NCBI GenBank assembly: GCA_012839485.1
Contig: DUNF01000067.1
Location: 1 to 27,805 of the forward strand
Length of the DNA: 27,805 nucleotides
Origin: Acholeplasmataceae bacterium
Lineage (GTDB): Bacteria > Bacillota_I > Bacilli_A > ML615J-28 > CAG-698
Reading direction: 5' to 3'
Of this stretch, positions 24,717 through 27,805 are shown in pieces. The notes under the pieces were generated by a model. The model searched no databases and had not been told where the DNA came from. It saw nothing but the letters and a program-made list of their open reading frames with translations. Position 1 is the first letter of the stretch. Each line of letters opens with the position of its first letter. A program made the position numbers and the translations under genes.

Positions 24717-26387
24717 ATGAGAGAGTTTACGTTAAAAGTAAATGGAAAAGAATATATTAAAAAAGATAAAGTCTACTTAAGAGATTTAGCGAAAGAATTA
24801 AAAATAGAAGCTTATCTTGCTAAGGTAGATACTCGTCTTCGTGAGCTTGATTACTATGTGAATTATGATGCGGAAATAGAATTTTTGGATTTAACGCATG
24901 TAGAGTCAATGAATGCTTATGAAACTACTTTACGTTTTCTAACAATTATCGCTTTAGAGAATTTATATCCTGGAGTTGAAGTTAAGTTTAGATTAGGTGT
25001 TTCTCGTAGTACTTATGGTGAAATCAAAGACATTATGGTTGATGATGCTTTACTTGAAAATTTAGAAAAAGAAATGAAGAAACTAATTGAAAAAGATCAA
25101 GATATCGTTAGGGTGAAGTTAAGTAAAGAAGAAGCAAAAGAGATATATTTAAAACAAGGATATCATGATAAGATTGAGACTTTAAAATATCGACCAGAAG
25201 ATACAGTTAACTTATATAAATGTAATGGTTATTATAATTATCTATTTAACTATATGTTACCTTCAATGGGTTATATTAAAGATTTTAAATTAATTCCTTA
25301 TTATCCTGGTTTTATAATTCTTTATCCAAGATCAGAACTTGGTGGTAAAATGCCGGAGTTTCATGACTCAGTATCATTTGCGAAGATGTTAAGAGCAGCA
25401 TCTCGTTGGTCAAAACAATTAAATTGTGAGACAATTGCTAATCTAAATACTCATGCAAGTAATGATAGCATTATTGATTTAGTTAATGTATGTGAGACTA
25501 AACACAATAATATGTTAGCTGAACTTGGTGATAAAATTAAATATGATATTGAAAACATTAGATTAATTGCGATTGCTGGTCCATCATCTTCTGGTAAGAC
25601 TACTTTCTCTAATAGGCTAAGAGGGGTATTGATGGCTAAAGGTATTGAACCTTTAAAGATTTCTATGGATGATTATTATAAGCCAAGAGGCAAGGCTCCT
25701 TTAGATGAAAATGGGGAATTAGACTTAGAACATATTGAAGCATTAGATATTGATCGTTTTAACCGTGATCTTTTAAACTTAATTCAAGGTAAGAAAGTTA
25801 CACTACCACACTTTGATTTTAATAAAGGTTATAGTGTTGATGGTAAAACTATTAAAATTAGTAAATCAACACCAATTATTATAGAGGGAATTCATGCATT
25901 AAATGAAAGACTTACTAGTTTAATTCCTAGACATCAAAAGTTTAAGATTTATATTAGTCCTTTATTTGAAATTAGTTATGACAATCATACACCTATTAGT
26001 GCTACAGAAATAAGACAGCTAAGAAGAGTTGTTAGAGATGCAAAATATCGTGGTACTAATGTTCGTGATACTTTTAAAATGTGGCCTTCAGTAAGAAAGG
26101 GTGAATTTAGATGGATTTATCCTTATCAAGAAGAAGCTGATTATATTTTTAATACTGAGCTTACTTATGAATTAGGAGTAATGAAAAAATATGCTTTACC
26201 AGTTTTAAATGAAGTTCCAAGAGAAGATGAGTATTTTATTGATGCTAATAGACTAGTTAAGTTTTTAAAACTTGTAAAGGATATTCCTGATGAATATGTA
26301 CCATGTAACTCGTTATTAAGAGAGTTTATTGGGGGAAGTATTTTTTATAGCTATGAAAGAAAAGAACAAGAAGACTTACTTTCTTAA
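24717..26387 (+). CDS. Uridine kinase family protein fused to threonyl-tRNA-synthetase-like N-terminal domains
   Basis: ATG 24717 is chosen over GTG 24708 because GAGG at 24705-24708 is correctly spaced for it; this gives 556 residues. Residues 1-60 resemble a TGS domain and about 60-200 the second additional domain of ThrRS. The zinc-binding histidines of that domain are missing: the helix reads TLRFLTIIALENLYPG where ThrRS has an HxxxH motif, so it should not edit tRNA. The C-terminal half is a P-loop kinase: GPSSSGKTT at 288-296, MDDYYKPR, LPHFDFNKG and IIIEGIHALN. This architecture is a known but poorly characterised family; a nucleoside substrate is likely but not shown. It overlaps the next gene. 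Confidence 0.88.
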   Translation: MREFTLKVNGKEYIKKDKVYLRDLAKELKIEAYLAKVDTRLRELDYYVNYDAEIEFLDLTHVESMNAYETTLRFLTIIALENLYPGVEVKFRLGVSRSTYGEIKDIMVDDALLENLEKEMKKLIEKDQDIVRVKLSKEEAKEIYLKQGYHDKIETLKYRPEDTVNLYKCNGYYNYLFNYMLPSMGYIKDFKLIPYYPGFIILYPRSELGGKMPEFHDSVSFAKMLRAASRWSKQLNCETIANLNTHASNDSIIDLVNVCETKHNNMLAELGDKIKYDIENIRLIAIAGPSSSGKTTFSNRLRGVLMAKGIEPLKISMDDYYKPRGKAPLDENGELDLEHIEALDIDRFNRDLLNLIQGKKVTLPHFDFNKGYSVDGKTIKISKSTPIIIEGIHALNERLTSLIPRHQKFKIYISPLFEISYDNHTPISATEIRQLRRVVRDAKYRGTNVRDTFKMWPSVRKGEFRWIYPYQEEADYIFNTELTYELGVMKKYALPVLNEVPREDEYFIDANRLVKFLKLVKDIPDEYVPCNSLLREFIGGSIFYSYERKEQEDLLS

Positions 26388-26820
26388 GCAAAATAATGGT
26401 TTATTAACTGCTGGTTCAATTGATAACTTTAATACAATGACTATTGGTTGGTGTCACTATGGTTATGTTTTTGGACTAGAGACTATTATTGTTTATGTAA
26501 GGAAGAGCCGTTATACTTTTGATTTTATTTCTAAAAATGATTATTTTACAGTATCTTTTTATGGTGATGAACATAAAGAAGATTTAGGGTATTTAGGTAC
26601 TAAATCAGGAAGGGATGAAGATAAAGTTGCTAAGACTAGCCTTACTCCAGTTAAGTATTTTGACTCAGTAAGTTTTAAGGAAGCAAAGGCTACATTTTAT
26701 TTAAAGAAAATTTATCAAGGTGAGATATTTGAAGATCAGTTATCATCACCTGTAAAAGAGAAGTATTTTGTAGAGGGAAACAATCATTATTTATTTATAG
26801 GACAGGTGATTGAAAAATGA
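26353..26820 (+). CDS. Flavin reductase-like (flavoredoxin type) protein
   Basis: A split-barrel FMN-binding protein. Visible motifs are LLTAGSIDNFNTMTIGW near the N-terminus, RKSRYTFDFI, YFTVSFYG and LGTKSGRDEDK, all typical of this family. The start is uncertain: ATG 26353 gives 155 residues and fits the family start, while TTG 26329 has a nearer AAGAGAG. Either way it overlaps the kinase gene (by 35 bases from ATG 26353). The physiological substrate is unknown. The stop overlaps the glpK start (ATGA). Confidence 0.85.
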   Translation: MKEKNKKTYFLKQNNGLLTAGSIDNFNTMTIGWCHYGYVFGLETIIVYVRKSRYTFDFISKNDYFTVSFYGDEHKEDLGYLGTKSGRDEDKVAKTSLTPVKYFDSVSFKEAKATFYLKKIYQGEIFEDQLSSPVKEKYFVEGNNHYLFIGQVIEK

Positions 26821-27805
26821 AATATATACTAGCAATAGATCAAGGAACTACAAGTTCAAGAGCAATCCTTTTTGATAAGAAGGCTAATATTGTAGCATCA
26901 TCACAACTAGAAATATCTTCAATTACGAATAAATCTGGTTGGGTAGAGCAAGATCCTTTGGAACTTGTAGAATCGGTAAGACAAGTTATTATTGGTGTTT
27001 TAAATAAAGCTAATATTAGTGCTAAAGATATTGAAGCAGTAGGTATTACTAACCAAAGAGAGACAACTATTCTTTGGGATAAAAAAACAGGTAAGCCAGT
27101 AAATAAAGCTATTGTTTGGCAAAGCCGTCAATCAGAAAAGATTTGCAAAGAGTGGATTGAAAAAGGTTATAATGATAAAGTTTTAGAGAAAACAGGATTA
27201 ATTATTAACCCTTACTTTTCTGCTTCAAAAATCAAATGGATTTTAGAAAATACTAAAGGTTTAGAAGATAAATTAAGTAAAGGTGAAATACTATTTGGTA
27301 CTGTTGATACTTATTTAATTTGGAATCTATCTAAGGGAAAGCTTCATATAACTGATTATACTAATGCTTCAAGAACAATGCTTTTTAATATCAAAGAGTT
27401 AAAATGGGATGAGGAATTATTAGAAAAGTTTGCTTTACCAAAATCAATTTTACCTAAAGTTGTACCATCTTCAGGTAACTTAGGGAAAATAGAGATTTTA
27501 GGTGAAGAAGTTAATTTGCGAGCTATTGCTGGGGACCAAAGCGCAGCTTTATTTGGTCAATGTTGTTTTGATTTAGGTGATGTAAAGAACACTTATGGTA
27601 CTGGATGTTTTGCTTTAATGAATACAGGAAGTGAAGTTATTACTTCTAAAAATGGTTTATTATCAACTATTGCTTGGCATATTGATGGTAAGACTACTTA
27701 TGCTTTAGAAGGATCTGTGTTTGTAGCTGGAGCTGCTGTTCAGTGGTTAAGAGATAGTATGAAGTTTTTTAAAACATCAGCTATGTCTTATGATTTGGCG
27801 TTAAA
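26817..27805 (+). CDS. glpK: Glycerol kinase, 3' end cut by the window
   Basis: Phosphorylates glycerol to glycerol 3-phosphate for phospholipid synthesis or glycolysis. The first 329 codons are present with no stop or frameshift. Visible family motifs are the ATP-binding AIDQGTTSSRAILFD at about 6-20, GWVEQDP, GITNQRETT, IVWQSRQS, TDYTNASRTMLF, AGDQSAALFGQ and NTYGTGCF, then ALEGSVFVAGAAVQWLRD. The start overlaps the previous stop by four bases, with AGGTGAT at 26804-26810 as ribosome site. GlpF or GlpD, the usual partners, may lie beyond the window. Confidence 0.96.
   Translation, partial: MKYILAIDQGTTSSRAILFDKKANIVASSQLEISSITNKSGWVEQDPLELVESVRQVIIGVLNKANISAKDIEAVGITNQRETTILWDKKTGKPVNKAIVWQSRQSEKICKEWIEKGYNDKVLEKTGLIINPYFSASKIKWILENTKGLEDKLSKGEILFGTVDTYLIWNLSKGKLHITDYTNASRTMLFNIKELKWDEELLEKFALPKSILPKVVPSSGNLGKIEILGEEVNLRAIAGDQSAALFGQCCFDLGDVKNTYGTGCFALMNTGSEVITSKNGLLSTIAWHIDGKTTYALEGSVFVAGAAVQWLRDSMKFFKTSAMSYDLAL

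Noticed and set aside
1..27805. CRISPR arrays, tRNA or rRNA genes, insertion sequences, phage genes
   Set aside because: I looked for regular repeats, cloverleaf-type sequences, transposase or integrase motifs and terminal inverted repeats and saw none; gaps between genes are too short for most of these.

Overview
The window looks like a chromosomal piece from an AT-rich, low-GC Gram-positive bacterium (Firmicutes/Bacilli or a close Tenericutes relative). TGA is used as a real stop by several genes and every recognisable Trp is TGG, so this is the standard bacterial code and not the Mycoplasma code. Strong GGAGG ribosome sites, extended -10 promoters, a lipobox protein and a Firmicutes-type infC leader fit this. 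I cannot name the genus from sequence alone.

Layout. (1) 1-5035 is an accessory, defence-type block: a complete type III restriction-modification pair (mod, res) followed by a DUF2971-like gene broken by one in-frame stop. (2) 5121-9532 is the str operon: rpsL, rpsG, fusA, then tuf with its own promoter and a strong terminator. (3) 9579-17880 reads as one eight-gene transcription unit: a YcxB-like membrane protein, tatD, an HtrA-type lipoprotein protease, ychF, cinA, tex, a diacylglycerol-kinase-family gene and acpP, with overlaps or very short gaps and a terminator only after acpP. (4) 17892-20412 holds a cation diffusion facilitator and an Xaa-Pro aminopeptidase. (5) 20466-23298 is a four-gene overlapping cassette that I cannot assign to a known system: a secreted beta-rich protein, a membrane-anchored extracellular protein, an ABC ATPase and a small ABC membrane subunit. 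(6) 23322-24648 is the infC-rpmI-rplT translation operon, with a leader that looks like the L20-type attenuator and an infC start codon that is most likely AUA. (7) 24682 to the end holds a ThrRS-like/uridine-kinase fusion, a flavin-reductase-like protein and the first 329 codons of glycerol kinase, cut by the window edge.

Most of the window is housekeeping. The parts most worth a second look are the unassigned secreted-protein/ABC cassette (with a possible aerolysin-like first protein), the DUF2971 gene broken by one stop codon next to the type III system, the HtrA lipoprotein with a calcium-type acidic loop near its active site, and the infC AUA start with its leader. All calls were made by reading motifs; no database search was run.
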